This document shows positions 25,589 through 34,711 of a DNA stretch of 64,000 bases, in pieces (the stretch's first letter is position 1; each line of letters begins with the position of its first letter). Source of the DNA: Gemmatimonadaceae bacterium (GTDB lineage Bacteria > Gemmatimonadota > Gemmatimonadetes > Gemmatimonadales > Gemmatimonadaceae); the NCBI GenBank assembly GCA_016742275.1, contig JACVCD010000016.1, positions 1-64,000 of the forward strand, given 5' to 3'. The notes below the pieces were generated by a model. It searched no databases and was not told the origin of the DNA. It saw only the letters and a list, made by a program, of their open reading frames with translations. The translations under genes were made by a program, and so were the position numbers.

Positions 25589-28500
25589 TGATGACCATGA
25601 CCTCCCGTCAACGGCGCTTCTGGTGGGCGGCAGCGATTTTGCTGGCGCTTGGCGTCGGCTTGGCTGGAACCGCGTCGTGGTTCGTGAATTCGGCGGCGGG
25701 TCGTAAATGGTTGGCGCGCACGATGGCCGAGCAGGGTAGCGCGATCTTCAAGGGGCGCGGGTCTCTGCACATCGGTCGACTGGTGCGAGTCGGTCGGAGT
25801 GGTGTCGTGGCGGACACGGTGATGCTGCTCGACACGGCGGGTGTTCCGGTCATGACCGCGTCGCGCGTGGAGGCCTCGATCCGTTGGATGGGGCTCCTGG
25901 ATAGTCGCATTCATATCCCGACACTACGTGTCAGTGGTATGCGACTGTCGTTGCGTCAGGACAAGGCGGGCACGCCGTGGAATATTGCGTATATCATCGC
26001 TGGTGATACCACGCCTCCAGAGCCCAAGCTCACCCCGGGTTTTGGCGATGATGTGCGCATCGATGACATCGCCTTGAGTGATGGTGAGGTCACGACCGTC
26101 GCGCCGTGGGAACCACATCCCATATTCACCGGCGCCGCGCGCGACAGCGTGATCGCCGTGCGTGACAGTCTGCAGGACATGACCCGTGCTGCGGACGGCA
26201 CCTGGTTTGAACGCCGCGTGATCACGTTGCCGCGTGTACGCGCGCACGACGCCATCATCGTTGATCCGCAAAAACGTCCGTCGTCGATAGCACTCGACAC
26301 CGTGGTGGGTGTGATCTCCAGTCCGCCGATTCCGTTGCGTCATGCTTCGGGGCGTGTGGTATGGACTGGCGATTCACTGACATTCGATCTCGATCAGGTG
26401 CGGTTGCCAGCGTCATCAGCGCGCGCCAAGGGACTGGTGGCGTGGAATCAACCGGGGCCGGTGCGCTACTCCGCCACCGTGCATGCCGACGCTGGCTTAT
26501 CGGATCTCACGTGGATCTGGGATGCACTGCCGTCGGAAGGCCGCGGACAGGCCGTCGTGCATATGCGCACGTTGGCCGACGCCAATGACGCCGAGTATCT
26601 GCTCGATTCTTTGCGTGTCGAGAGCAAGGGCTCTCGCGTCGGTGGCCGGATTGGTGTGACTGTTCGTCCCGCGGATCTCCTGCTGCACAGCGCGGACCTG
26701 ACGTTCTCTCCACTCCGCGACGATCTGTTGCGTCGTCTTTCGTACGATGGGCTGCCTCCCGAGGTCCGCGGCACGTTTGAAGGACGACTGGTCGCGGAGC
26801 GCGGCGGTCCGCTTCGCGCATTGCCAATCGATCTGCTGCGCATGCGATTCACGGATGCCAACGCATCGGGCGCGGTGTCCGAGGTAACATTACGAGGCGA
26901 GGTCGGTATTGGTGCCGCGCCGCGCGCGCGCAATCTCGTGGCGGACGCGTTCACGATCGATCTGCGCAGTGTGCGGCAATTTGCACCTGATGCGCCTGCC
27001 GCCGATGGTCGGATTACCGGCAACGTGCGACTGCGTGAAGCGGATCTGTCGCGCGCTGATGTATCATCTATCGCGCTGCAATGGACGGATGCTGCAGGCA
27101 ATGTGTCCAACGTGCGCGGTGAAGATATTCGCGCGCGCTATGACCGGGAGCCGTTTGCGGTGCGCGGCAATTTCGTGCTCGAGCCGCTCTCCATGCTGGC
27201 GCTTGCGCGCATCGACACCACGCTGATTGCCCGTGCGCCGATCAGTGGTCGTATTGCGGTGGATGGCTCGCTGGACGCGTTGCGCTGGAATGGCTTGCTG
27301 GTGGCATCAGCCACCTTGCCGGCCTCCTGGCCTACCACATGGCCCTCGTTGGCTTCTGCGGACAGCACGCTCACACCGGATTCGCTATCCAGCATGCGTC
27401 CTCCCGAGAGTGAGAACGTGCCGGGCAGCATTGCCGTGGCGGGCACTGCGAGCGTGCGTGACAGCAGTTGGCGTGCCTCGGGCAACGGTCGCATTCTGGG
27501 CTTTGACGTGCAGCGTTGGCTTGGGCAGGGTGACATGCCAGCAACAGCCGTGAATGGCACCATCGCATTCAATGCGCAGGGCACACTGCCAGCGGACAGC
27601 ACGATTGCGCCTCTGATCACCGGTCGTGTGCTCGCGAACGTGGAACAGCAACCATCGGAGTCGAGGCCAGCGCTTACACTCGTCACATCCGTGAGCGCGG
27701 ACTCGTTGCATATCAATGTTGATTCCGCCGTGGCAACACTGGGGCAGGTGTTGTTCGACGCGCGCGGTGCACTGGGACGTGATAGCAGTGTCACGGATAC
27801 GCTCCAGTTCAGCCTGCGCGCAGATTCGCTGGAAACTGTGCGGACAGAGTTCGAGCGGCTTGCCGCGATGTTGCAGCCGATGGATAGTGCGCTCGCCGCC
27901 ACCATACGGAGTACCGCCGCCGACACTCTGCGAGGCGACGCGTCATTGTCCGGCTATCTCATGGGCAATGTGAAGGTGGCGGAAGCGACGGCCGCACTGG
28001 GTGGACGTGCATTGCAGGTTGGCACCATTCAGATGGGGCGTCTGTTCGGCTCGCTGCGAGCCACGGACGTTTTCAATCGTCCGGCGTTCGAAGGGGCGGC
28101 TTCTGCGGATGACGTCACCGGACTTGGCGCGGCACGTGTGCAATCGGCCAATTTCCGCGTAGCCGCCGCTACGCCAGACAGCGGACAACTGGTGCTCGAC
28201 GTGAGTACCGTGGACAATGCACACCTGGTTGTGCGCGGCGGATACGCGGTGGTGGATACGCGCACATCGGTCACCCTGGATTCGATCCGCCTCACGTACG
28301 ATGATGTGACTTGGCGGGAGGCAAAGCCGAGCACGATCGTGATCGATTCGGCGAGTCTGTCGTTGACTCCACTCGAGCTGCGTTCCAACGGCAAGGGTGT
28401 ATTTGCCGTTGAAGCGCAGATTCCCGAACAGGGCGCCATCAAAGGCAGCATTCGTCTCGAAGATTTTCCTGCCGGTGAGGTGAGTGCGCTGCTGGCCGGA

Positions 28501-30252
28501 ACGCCGCCCGCCAATGGCACAATCACTGGACAGGCCGCTCTCGCTGGTACTCGTCTGGCACCCACGATCACGTGGGATGTGGTTGGAAATGGACTCGGTG
28601 TCGAAGGTGTCGCACTGCCGGTGGTGTCATCGAATGGTACCTATGCCGATCAGCGCCTTCGTGCATCGGCATTCATTCGCGATTCCGTTGGTGGTGTGCT
28701 GCGCGTGGAGGGCACATTCCCAGTCGATCTGCGAATCACCGAAGTCGAGAAACGTCTGCTGAGTGATGTGGTCGATGGACGTGTCATGGCTGATTCACTG
28801 CAACTGGGGGCTCTCGCATTTGCCGTGGACGGCGTGCGGCGGGTGCGCGGTGCGTTGTCTGGGGAGCTCACGCTTGGTGGAACTTTTGACAACCCCAATG
28901 CGCGTGGGCAGATGCAGCTCGTGGGGGCGGGTGCTGATCTGGTAGATCTTGGCATCTCGCCCGGAGAGGGTACGGCGGTACTGCGCGCGGCGGGCGATTC
29001 GCTCATCATTGAATCGTTGCGCGTACGCAGTGGCGGTACGCGCGACACGCTTGGCGTGGTCGGCTCACTGCGCTTCCCGTCGGGTGATTCTGCGCAGGTG
29101 AATCTGCGTGTTACCGCCAACAACTTCGAAGCCTCACGTCAGCGGGACGGCACCGATCTCGATATCGGTGGTGACTTGAGTGTGCAGGGCAAGTTGCTGC
29201 ATCCCACGGTGAGTGGTCGTATCTACGTGCCGCGCGCCAATCTGGTGATCGATCCGCTTGGTGCGCGTACGGCGCTCGACCTTACCAGTGAAACTGCGCA
29301 GGCCCTGTTGGGCGCAGACGAAGTGCCGGTGGCGCAGACGGCTGCACAGTCTATTGCGGCCATGGGCGAGATGATCACTGTGACCAACGGGCGTCTCGAG
29401 CTCGGCAACGAGGTGTGGGTGCAGACGCCAGAAGCCCGCGTCAAACTCACAGGTGGTTTGGACGTAGCGATGAGCGGACAACAGCTCGCGCTCGATGGTG
29501 AAATCCTTGTGAATCGCGGGCAGTATCGTCTGGACCTCGGTGTCGTGAATCGCAGCTTCACCGTGGACTCAGGGCGCGTGCGATTCTTTGCCAACGGGAA
29601 TATCCCTCCCACACTCGATATTTCTGCTACCAATATCGTGCGTGTAGCGGGTGCGTCCGGGAGCAGCAGCACCGATATTCCGGTACGTGTGCACATCGGG
29701 GGCAATCTCGATAAGCCTGAATTGCGCATGAGCAGTTCCGATCCGTTGTACGCGAGCGCGCCGGATTCGGAAATCATTTCGTTGCTTATTTTTGGTGCGC
29801 CGACCTTTGCACTCGACGGACAAGGGCAGAGCACCGTTGGTGCTGTCACGAGTCGAGTCTTGCTCCCCACGTTTGGTGGTGTCGTCGAGAATCAGCTGCA
29901 GCGTATTCTGCCGGGCGGATTCAATACCATCGAGGTGACCACATCCGGCGGGGAAGGAAGTCTCAGTGCCGCCGGCCTGCTGGACAATCTCAGCATCTCC
30001 GCCGGTAAGCAGCTGGGTGACAAGACCTTCCTGCGCATCAATACCGGATTGTGCCGCGGCACTGCGCAGGCAGCTTCAGGCAATTCTTCACCGTGGATCG
30101 GACTCGCTGCCGAGTATCGAATCTCGCGCAATCTGATGGGGCAGGTCGGTGTCGACCCCGGTGCCGCTCGTTGCTCGCAACTGGGTTTCGGGAGCAACGC
30201 GCGTCCTCCCATGCAGTTCGGCTTCGACCTGTTCCGCGAGTGGATCTGGTAG
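25588..30252 (+). CDS. tamB: translocation and assembly module protein TamB
   Basis: A 1554-residue AsmA-like envelope protein. A signal anchor lies at about residues 9-29 (FWWAAAILLALGVGLAG); the body is a long series of beta repeats forming a hydrophobic groove across the periplasm; the C-terminal 350 residues form the DUF490/TamB domain (RGALSGELTLGGTFDNP, SLLIFGAP, LSISAGKQLGDKTFL) ending in the aromatic strand FGFDLFREWIW. TamB works with the Omp85 partner in outer-membrane protein assembly, and AsmA-like proteins are also implicated in phospholipid transport. ATG 25588 overlaps the upstream TGA (TGATGATG). The last 165 bases overlap the convergent UbiB/AarF-like gene. Confidence 0.93.
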   Translation: MMTMTSRQRRFWWAAAILLALGVGLAGTASWFVNSAAGRKWLARTMAEQGSAIFKGRGSLHIGRLVRVGRSGVVADTVMLLDTAGVPVMTASRVEASIRWMGLLDSRIHIPTLRVSGMRLSLRQDKAGTPWNIAYIIAGDTTPPEPKLTPGFGDDVRIDDIALSDGEVTTVAPWEPHPIFTGAARDSVIAVRDSLQDMTRAADGTWFERRVITLPRVRAHDAIIVDPQKRPSSIALDTVVGVISSPPIPLRHASGRVVWTGDSLTFDLDQVRLPASSARAKGLVAWNQPGPVRYSATVHADAGLSDLTWIWDALPSEGRGQAVVHMRTLADANDAEYLLDSLRVESKGSRVGGRIGVTVRPADLLLHSADLTFSPLRDDLLRRLSYDGLPPEVRGTFEGRLVAERGGPLRALPIDLLRMRFTDANASGAVSEVTLRGEVGIGAAPRARNLVADAFTIDLRSVRQFAPDAPAADGRITGNVRLREADLSRADVSSIALQWTDAAGNVSNVRGEDIRARYDREPFAVRGNFVLEPLSMLALARIDTTLIARAPISGRIAVDGSLDALRWNGLLVASATLPASWPTTWPSLASADSTLTPDSLSSMRPPESENVPGSIAVAGTASVRDSSWRASGNGRILGFDVQRWLGQGDMPATAVNGTIAFNAQGTLPADSTIAPLITGRVLANVEQQPSESRPALTLVTSVSADSLHINVDSAVATLGQVLFDARGALGRDSSVTDTLQFSLRADSLETVRTEFERLAAMLQPMDSALAATIRSTAADTLRGDASLSGYLMGNVKVAEATAALGGRALQVGTIQMGRLFGSLRATDVFNRPAFEGAASADDVTGLGAARVQSANFRVAAATPDSGQLVLDVSTVDNAHLVVRGGYAVVDTRTSVTLDSIRLTYDDVTWREAKPSTIVIDSASLSLTPLELRSNGKGVFAVEAQIPEQGAIKGSIRLEDFPAGEVSALLAGTPPANGTITGQAALAGTRLAPTITWDVVGNGLGVEGVALPVVSSNGTYADQRLRASAFIRDSVGGVLRVEGTFPVDLRITEVEKRLLSDVVDGRVMADSLQLGALAFAVDGVRRVRGALSGELTLGGTFDNPNARGQMQLVGAGADLVDLGISPGEGTAVLRAAGDSLIIESLRVRSGGTRDTLGVVGSLRFPSGDSAQVNLRVTANNFEASRQRDGTDLDIGGDLSVQGKLLHPTVSGRIYVPRANLVIDPLGARTALDLTSETAQALLGADEVPVAQTAAQSIAAMGEMITVTNGRLELGNEVWVQTPEARVKLTGGLDVAMSGQQLALDGEILVNRGQYRLDLGVVNRSFTVDSGRVRFFANGNIPPTLDISATNIVRVAGASGSSSTDIPVRVHIGGNLDKPELRMSSSDPLYASAPDSEIISLLIFGAPTFALDGQGQSTVGAVTSRVLLPTFGGVVENQLQRILPGGFNTIEVTTSGGEGSLSAAGLLDNLSISAGKQLGDKTFLRINTGLCRGTAQAASGNSSPWIGLAAEYRISRNLMGQVGVDPGAARCSQLGFGSNARPPMQFGFDLFREWIW

Positions 30253-31773
30253 CGACAGCTCGGATACGATGCTGCGGAACGAGTCGACCCACGACGTCGG
30301 GATCCACTGATCGGGTCGGAACTGCGTCGGAATCAGATCACCAGCATTGGCGTCACCGCGTGCGAATCGCTTGATCGCACCGAGGGCTGTTCCTGCCATG
30401 GCGCCAAGTGTGGCGGCCCATGTTACCACGGGCTCGCGTTTTCCATTGTCGCCGAGCAGAGCTGCGAGCAGTTCGCCCCGGAGACGCAGTACCACCGGCG
30501 ACGCGACGCGAATGCTGTTGAAGTGGCGATCATAGCTGGCACCCACACCCTCGATGAGCGCCGCCGTACGCGCGAAGTAGACCAGTTCACCGGGCAACAC
30601 GATCGGCCAATTGAACAGTTCGCGCATGACCCGATCCGCCAACACGCGGGCGCGGTCAACTGTTGCCGTCTCGCTATAGGCGATGTCGAGCAGTGTCTCG
30701 ACCAGGCCCCGCAGACTGTCAGACGGCGTACCGGGTGCCACCATGCCGAGTCGAAAAAACCCATCCGCCGTGCCGACCGGGTCTCGTTTGACAGCGGCAA
30801 CGATTGTGTCGAACAATGCCTTGCGGGTCTCCACCGACACGGTGATGACCATGCCGAAGTCGAGCAGAATCAATCGGCCGCGTGCATCGACCAGCAGATT
30901 GCCCGGATGCGGGTCGGCGTGAAACACACCGTCGCGCAGCATCATGCGGGCGTAGGTTTCGATCAACAGTTCGGTCAGCGCTTCCGGATCGACCGGACGA
31001 TGCGTAGCGCGACGATCAAGCCGATCGATGCGTGTGCCTTCGAGATACTCGAGCACCACCACTTCACGCCTGGTAAGCGCTGATTCTACGCGCGGAATAC
31101 GAAGGCGCGGTTCGTCGGCAAATCGTTCACCCATGCGCTGGCAGTGCATGGCCTCGCGTTCGAAGTCCATTTCTTCGCCGACATGCCGCCCGAACTCATC
31201 AAGCACCACGCGAAATCCGAGTACGTGGTGGTGTGGGAATCGCGCGTACACACGGTCGGCAATGAACTGGGACACGCGTACATCACGCCGCACCACAGCT
31301 TCCACGCCGGGGCGCAGCACTTTCACAACGACATCGCGGCCCTGGTAGGTCGCGCGATGCACCTGACCCAGTGAGCCCGCTGCGAGCGGGGCGGGGTCGA
31401 GATTCTGCAGGATGCTTTCCGGCGGAGCGCCCCACGCGCGGGTCATGGCTGCGTGTATCTCTGGCCATGGTACCGATGGCACTCGGTCGGTGAGGGTACC
31501 CAGCGCTGTGATGTAGGGCTCGGGAATGAGATCGGCACGACTGGCAAAGACCTGCGCCAGCTTCACGAATGCTGGTCCGAGCGCGGCGGTGTTGTGCACG
31601 ATGCGCTGCGCTCGCACCTCGTGAAATGCGGCTGTGCGTACAACCGGCGTACCCCACCAGAGGAAACGTCGATGGTCGCGCACGAACGACAGCACGATCG
31701 GCACCACGCGACCCAGGATGACCAGGAGGCGCGGCAGATCGCGCCACGGCACTTCAACGCGTGGTGGGAGCAT
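30088..31773 (-). CDS. ABC1/UbiB/AarF family atypical kinase
   Basis: A 561-residue UbiB-family protein kinase-like ATPase. Seen: the N-terminal family motif LGPAFVKLAQVFASRADLIP (the KxGQ-type extension, here with Ala for Gly), the Ala-rich nucleotide loop AAGSLGQVHRA, the lysine in VVVKVLRPGV, catalytic HADPHPGNLL and metal-binding LLDFGMV. Members support ubiquinone biosynthesis or lipid and quinone handling. C-terminal membrane helices typical of UbiB are not obvious. ATG 31773 overlaps the SDR stop by 20 bases and is preferred to a TTG at 31806. The C-terminal 55 residues are coded opposite the conserved end of tamB. Confidence 0.9.
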   Translation of the reverse strand: MLPPRVEVPWRDLPRLLVILGRVVPIVLSFVRDHRRFLWWGTPVVRTAAFHEVRAQRIVHNTAALGPAFVKLAQVFASRADLIPEPYITALGTLTDRVPSVPWPEIHAAMTRAWGAPPESILQNLDPAPLAAGSLGQVHRATYQGRDVVVKVLRPGVEAVVRRDVRVSQFIADRVYARFPHHHVLGFRVVLDEFGRHVGEEMDFEREAMHCQRMGERFADEPRLRIPRVESALTRREVVVLEYLEGTRIDRLDRRATHRPVDPEALTELLIETYARMMLRDGVFHADPHPGNLLVDARGRLILLDFGMVITVSVETRKALFDTIVAAVKRDPVGTADGFFRLGMVAPGTPSDSLRGLVETLLDIAYSETATVDRARVLADRVMRELFNWPIVLPGELVYFARTAALIEGVGASYDRHFNSIRVASPVVLRLRGELLAALLGDNGKREPVVTWAATLGAMAGTALGAIKRFARGDANAGDLIPTQFRPDQWIPTSWVDSFRSIVSELSLPDPLAEQVEAELHGRTRVAPETQLRATSGTGVDTDLPHQIARDSILGSESDPR

Positions 31774-32656
31774 GCTCGGTCCACGCACGAAGCGTGTCGG
31801 TATCAAGCCCTGTGAGCGGCAACGAATCCGTCATCAACTGCTCGGCGAGATCATCGCGGCGAGCCAGTCGTGACGGCTCGGTCAAACGTCGCTCAACCCA
31901 ATAGTCGCCCGAACTGCGCAGCGCGTCCGGAGCATGCGAAAGCCAGACCAATGTGTCAGCGCCCTCTTCTGGAGTCACCGACACGAGATTCATGATGCGG
32001 CGCTGCAGTCGTCCCATCGGCCCATTGTTGGTGGCAAATCGAGTACGCACGACACCGGGGTGCATGCAGTGTACGACTACTTCTCGCGGATCGAGGCGTG
32101 CGGCAAGACGTCGTGTGAACCAGATGTTGTACAGCTTGGAGTTGGCATAGGCGCGCCACCCGCGAAAGCCGTGCACGACCTGCCAGTCATTGTCCGAGAT
32201 ACGCGCTCTTCGGTGTGCGCGACTCGCCACATTCACGATGCGCGCCGGTGTGCCTTCCCGTGCAGCGGCGCGAAGCGACGGTAGCAGAGCCAACGTGAGT
32301 GTGACATACGCCAGATGATTGAGGGCAAAGGTGCGCTCAATTCCATCGGGCGTATCCTCGCGATCGAGAAACAGCGCGCCGGCATTGTTCGCGAGCACGT
32401 CGATCACGGGATACTGCGCACGAAGCCGGGCGGCCAGCTCGAGCACCGGTTCGCGTCGCGATAGCTCGGCAATGAACCAGGTCACGGTTGCATGCGGGAA
32501 TTCGCTCATGATGGAGCGCGCCGCTGCTGCCGTCTTGGCCTCGTTACGGCCGATCATGACGACACGGGCGCCGTCCTTGGCCCACACGCGGGCTGCGGCT
32601 TTGCCGATTCCGTCGCTCGCACCCGTGATAACGATGGTCTTGCCGGCGAAGTCCAT
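31754..32656 (-). CDS. short-chain dehydrogenase/reductase (retinol-dehydrogenase-like)
   Basis: A 300-residue classical SDR oxidoreductase. Cofactor motif TGASDGIG (residues 11-18), NNAG motif in VLANNAGALF, catalytic Ser in VNVASRAHRR and the YxxxK pair in RAYANSKLYN are all present. The arginine in IGRNEAK after the second strand favours NADPH. The sequence pattern (RARISDNDWQ, HPGVVRTRFATNNG) is like retinol dehydrogenase/WW-domain oxidoreductase-type SDRs. It overlaps the downstream UbiB-like kinase by 20 bases, so both are probably on one transcript, perhaps for quinone or lipid metabolism (inference). The substrate is unknown. Confidence 0.92.
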   Translation of the reverse strand: MDFAGKTIVITGASDGIGKAAARVWAKDGARVVMIGRNEAKTAAAARSIMSEFPHATVTWFIAELSRREPVLELAARLRAQYPVIDVLANNAGALFLDREDTPDGIERTFALNHLAYVTLTLALLPSLRAAAREGTPARIVNVASRAHRRARISDNDWQVVHGFRGWRAYANSKLYNIWFTRRLAARLDPREVVVHCMHPGVVRTRFATNNGPMGRLQRRIMNLVSVTPEEGADTLVWLSHAPDALRSSGDYWVERRLTEPSRLARRDDLAEQLMTDSLPLTGLDTDTLRAWTEHAPTTR

Positions 32657-32688
32657 GTCGAACAGTTAGCCGAGTGAGCAAATAAACC

Positions 32689-32724
32689 AAAGGGGCGACG
32701 AGACCCGTGTCCCGTCGCCCCTTT
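32689..32724 (-). terminator. intrinsic terminator of the Ig-like lipoprotein gene
   Basis: Perfect 12-bp stem AAAGGGGCGACG/CGTCGCCCCTTT around a 12-base loop. On the minus strand it is followed by GGTTTATTTG and lies 39 bases after the lipoprotein stop and before the SDR gene, so it separates the two minus-strand units. Confidence 0.85.
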
Positions 32725-32763
32725 GATGGATTGTCCCGTTCCCGCGATGCGGGAGCGGTGCCC

Positions 32764-33453
32764 TTAGTTGGCCGTGGCCGCGATCGTGATGGGGCCCACC
32801 GAACCGGCCGACGCCGTAGCCGTCTGCAAACCCGCCTGCGGACCCAGGGTCCACCGCACGGTGACTTCACCCAGCGCGTTGGTCACAGCCGATGCGGGCG
32901 ACAGGCTGCCGCCGCCCGAGCTGATGGCCATAGCCACCGTCTGGTTGGGGATCGGCACATTGTTTGGGCCAGTCACGCGCAATATCAGCGACACGGGCAG
33001 CGCCGTGCTCGGCTTGGCGGACTGATTGTTGCCCTGGGCAATGATGAGATCTGACGCGAGCACACCGAACGCCGCGATGCTGACTGGCTCGACACCAGGC
33101 GCCGTACCGGCCAGCGTCTGGACCTGCGAGCCGGGGCCGAGCGTCCACTTGGCCTTCACCTCGCCGTTGGCATCGCTGATGGCTGTGGCCGGATCCACCG
33201 CACCGCCACCCGCCAGCACATTGAAGCTGATCGGCACCTTGGGCATCGGCGCACCATCGGTGCCGATGACACGCAGAATCACCGGCAGCGGGAGGGCCGC
33301 GCCGGCGGCGGCCTGCTGCAACTGCCCCTGAACGATGGTCAGGCGCGACGCCGTGGCCGGAGCCGTGGCTTCCTTGCAGCTCGTGAGAATGAGCAGCGCC
33401 GGAATGGCGGTGAGCAGGGCAGCCAGAAGTTGTGTTGGACGTGCGGAACGCAT
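32764..33453 (-). CDS. lipoprotein with two Ig-like (Big-1-type) repeats
   Basis: A 229-residue lipoprotein. The signal peptide ends in the lipobox ILTSC, with the lipidated Cys near residue 26. Two tandem repeats of about 95 residues follow. Each has the pattern LPVxLRVxG...PxPxxxVxF, a GGG turn, then GEVxxxWTLGP and a closing strand (KAKWTLGPGSQVQTLAG versus TVRWTLGPQAGLQTATA). This matches bacterial Ig-like Big-1/invasin-type domains, common as surface lipoproteins in Gemmatimonadota. No catalytic residues are seen; adhesion or a structural role is a guess. The ORF extends far upstream, but that part lies opposite deoC and lacks signal-peptide features. Confidence 0.82.
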   Translation of the reverse strand: MRSARPTQLLAALLTAIPALLILTSCKEATAPATASRLTIVQGQLQQAAAGAALPLPVILRVIGTDGAPMPKVPISFNVLAGGGAVDPATAISDANGEVKAKWTLGPGSQVQTLAGTAPGVEPVSIAAFGVLASDLIIAQGNNQSAKPSTALPVSLILRVTGPNNVPIPNQTVAMAISSGGGSLSPASAVTNALGEVTVRWTLGPQAGLQTATASAGSVGPITIAATAN

Positions 33454-33660
33454 GGTGATATCGGTCAGGGTACTCCTCTCCATCTGACCAGTATCGGCGG
33501 CCCCGGCGGCAAGTTGAGTGTACTTGATCCGGTGTCTACAAATGAACATTCCACTGGACGTTCGAATCGGCGCGCGTTCCGGGTCGTCCCTCCTCGTACA
33601 GGTGGCGCTGGTACCTGCAGCCCAGCGCCACGGCGTGTCCCCCTCTAGATTCCGACGGAC
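33454..33660. promoter_or_regulatory. divergent intergenic region with candidate deoC promoter and leader hairpin
   Basis: 207 bases between the lipoprotein (minus) and deoC (plus). TTGAGT (33514-33519), a 17-base spacer and TACAAA (33537-33542) make a plausible sigma70-type promoter for deoC, giving a leader of roughly 110 bases. The leader holds a perfect 10-bp hairpin, GTGGCGCTGG (33602-33611) with CCAGCGCCAC (33622-33631), 30 bases before the deoC start. Confidence 0.45.
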
Positions 33661-34704
33661 ATGACTGTCACGCCTCTTCACGCCCCCAGGCCGTCCCGTC
33701 CCGCTGAGGACCGAACGGCCCCTCGCTGGCCGTCCGGACTGGCCCCGGACGTGCATCCTGTCCGCAATCCAGGCACGGCGCTGGATCTCGCCCTGGTCCG
33801 TGGCACCCGTATCAACCGGAGTGCTGTCGAGCGACGGGTCGCGACCCTGCCGGCGCGTCGGACCGTGAAGAAGGAGTGGCAGGCCGCCTGGTTGCTGCGC
33901 GCGATCAGTTGCATGGATCTCACCACGCTGTCGGGTGACGACACGACCAGCAATGTGCGCCGTCTGTGCGCCAAGGCCCGTCAGCCACTGCGGCGCGACA
34001 TCGTGGACGCGCTCGGCATTGGGGATCTCGATCTCACGGTCGGTGCGGTATGTGTGTATCACCAGTACGTGGCGACGGCGGTGAACGCGCTCGAAGGATC
34101 GGATATTCCCGTTGCCGCCGTAAGTACCGGTTTTCCTGCAGGGCTTTCGCCGTTCGAGCAGCGCTTGGCAGAGATTCATGCGAGCGTCGCGGCTGGCGCA
34201 ACAGAAATCGATATCGTGATCACGCGCGCCCATGTGCTGACCGGCAACTGGACGGCGCTTTACGATGAGGTGCGTGCGTTCCGCGAGGCATGCGGTGAAG
34301 CGCACCTCAAGACGATTCTTGGCGTCGGTGAACTGGCCACACTCACCAACGTGGCGCGAGCCAGCTTGGTCTCCATGATGGCCGGCTCGGACTTCATCAA
34401 GACGAGCACGGGCAAGGAAACGTCGAATGCCACGTTACCGGTGGGATTGGTGATGGCGCGCATGATCCGCGATTTCGGCGAACGCACCGGATACGAAGTG
34501 GGCTTCAAGCCTGCCGGTGGTATCCGCACCGCCAAGCAGGCGCTCGACTGGCTCATTCTCATGAAGGAAGAACTCGGCGAACGGTGGCTGCGGCCGCATC
34601 TCTTCCGCTTTGGTGCCAGTGGCTTGCTGACCGACGTGGAGCGTCAACTCGAACATTTCGTGACGGGTCGCTATGCCGCGGCCTATCGCCAACCGATGGT
34701 CTGA
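33661..34704 (+). CDS. deoC: deoxyribose-phosphate aldolase
   Basis: A 347-residue class I aldolase that cleaves 2-deoxyribose 5-phosphate to glyceraldehyde 3-phosphate and acetaldehyde. Seen: CMDLTTLSGDDT at the first barrel strand, VCVYHQYV, STGFPAGLS, EIDIVITR, the Schiff-base lysine K247 in DFIKTSTGKE and the second active-site lysine K283 in GFKPAGGIRT. The first 70 residues are an extension beyond the usual bacterial enzyme (about 220-260 residues), resembling the longer eukaryote/actinobacterial DERA type. It sits 7 bases before an aldehyde dehydrogenase gene, which can oxidise the acetaldehyde product, so the pair probably forms a deoxynucleoside catabolic unit. Confidence 0.95.
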   Translation: MTVTPLHAPRPSRPAEDRTAPRWPSGLAPDVHPVRNPGTALDLALVRGTRINRSAVERRVATLPARRTVKKEWQAAWLLRAISCMDLTTLSGDDTTSNVRRLCAKARQPLRRDIVDALGIGDLDLTVGAVCVYHQYVATAVNALEGSDIPVAAVSTGFPAGLSPFEQRLAEIHASVAAGATEIDIVITRAHVLTGNWTALYDEVRAFREACGEAHLKTILGVGELATLTNVARASLVSMMAGSDFIKTSTGKETSNATLPVGLVMARMIRDFGERTGYEVGFKPAGGIRTAKQALDWLILMKEELGERWLRPHLFRFGASGLLTDVERQLEHFVTGRYAAAYRQPMV

Positions 34705-34711
34705 GGAACAC

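Noticed and set aside
33454-34305. upstream part of the minus-strand frame that ends in the Ig-like lipoprotein
   Set aside because: It is opposite deoC; the lipoprotein signal peptide starts at 33453, so the extension is not coding.
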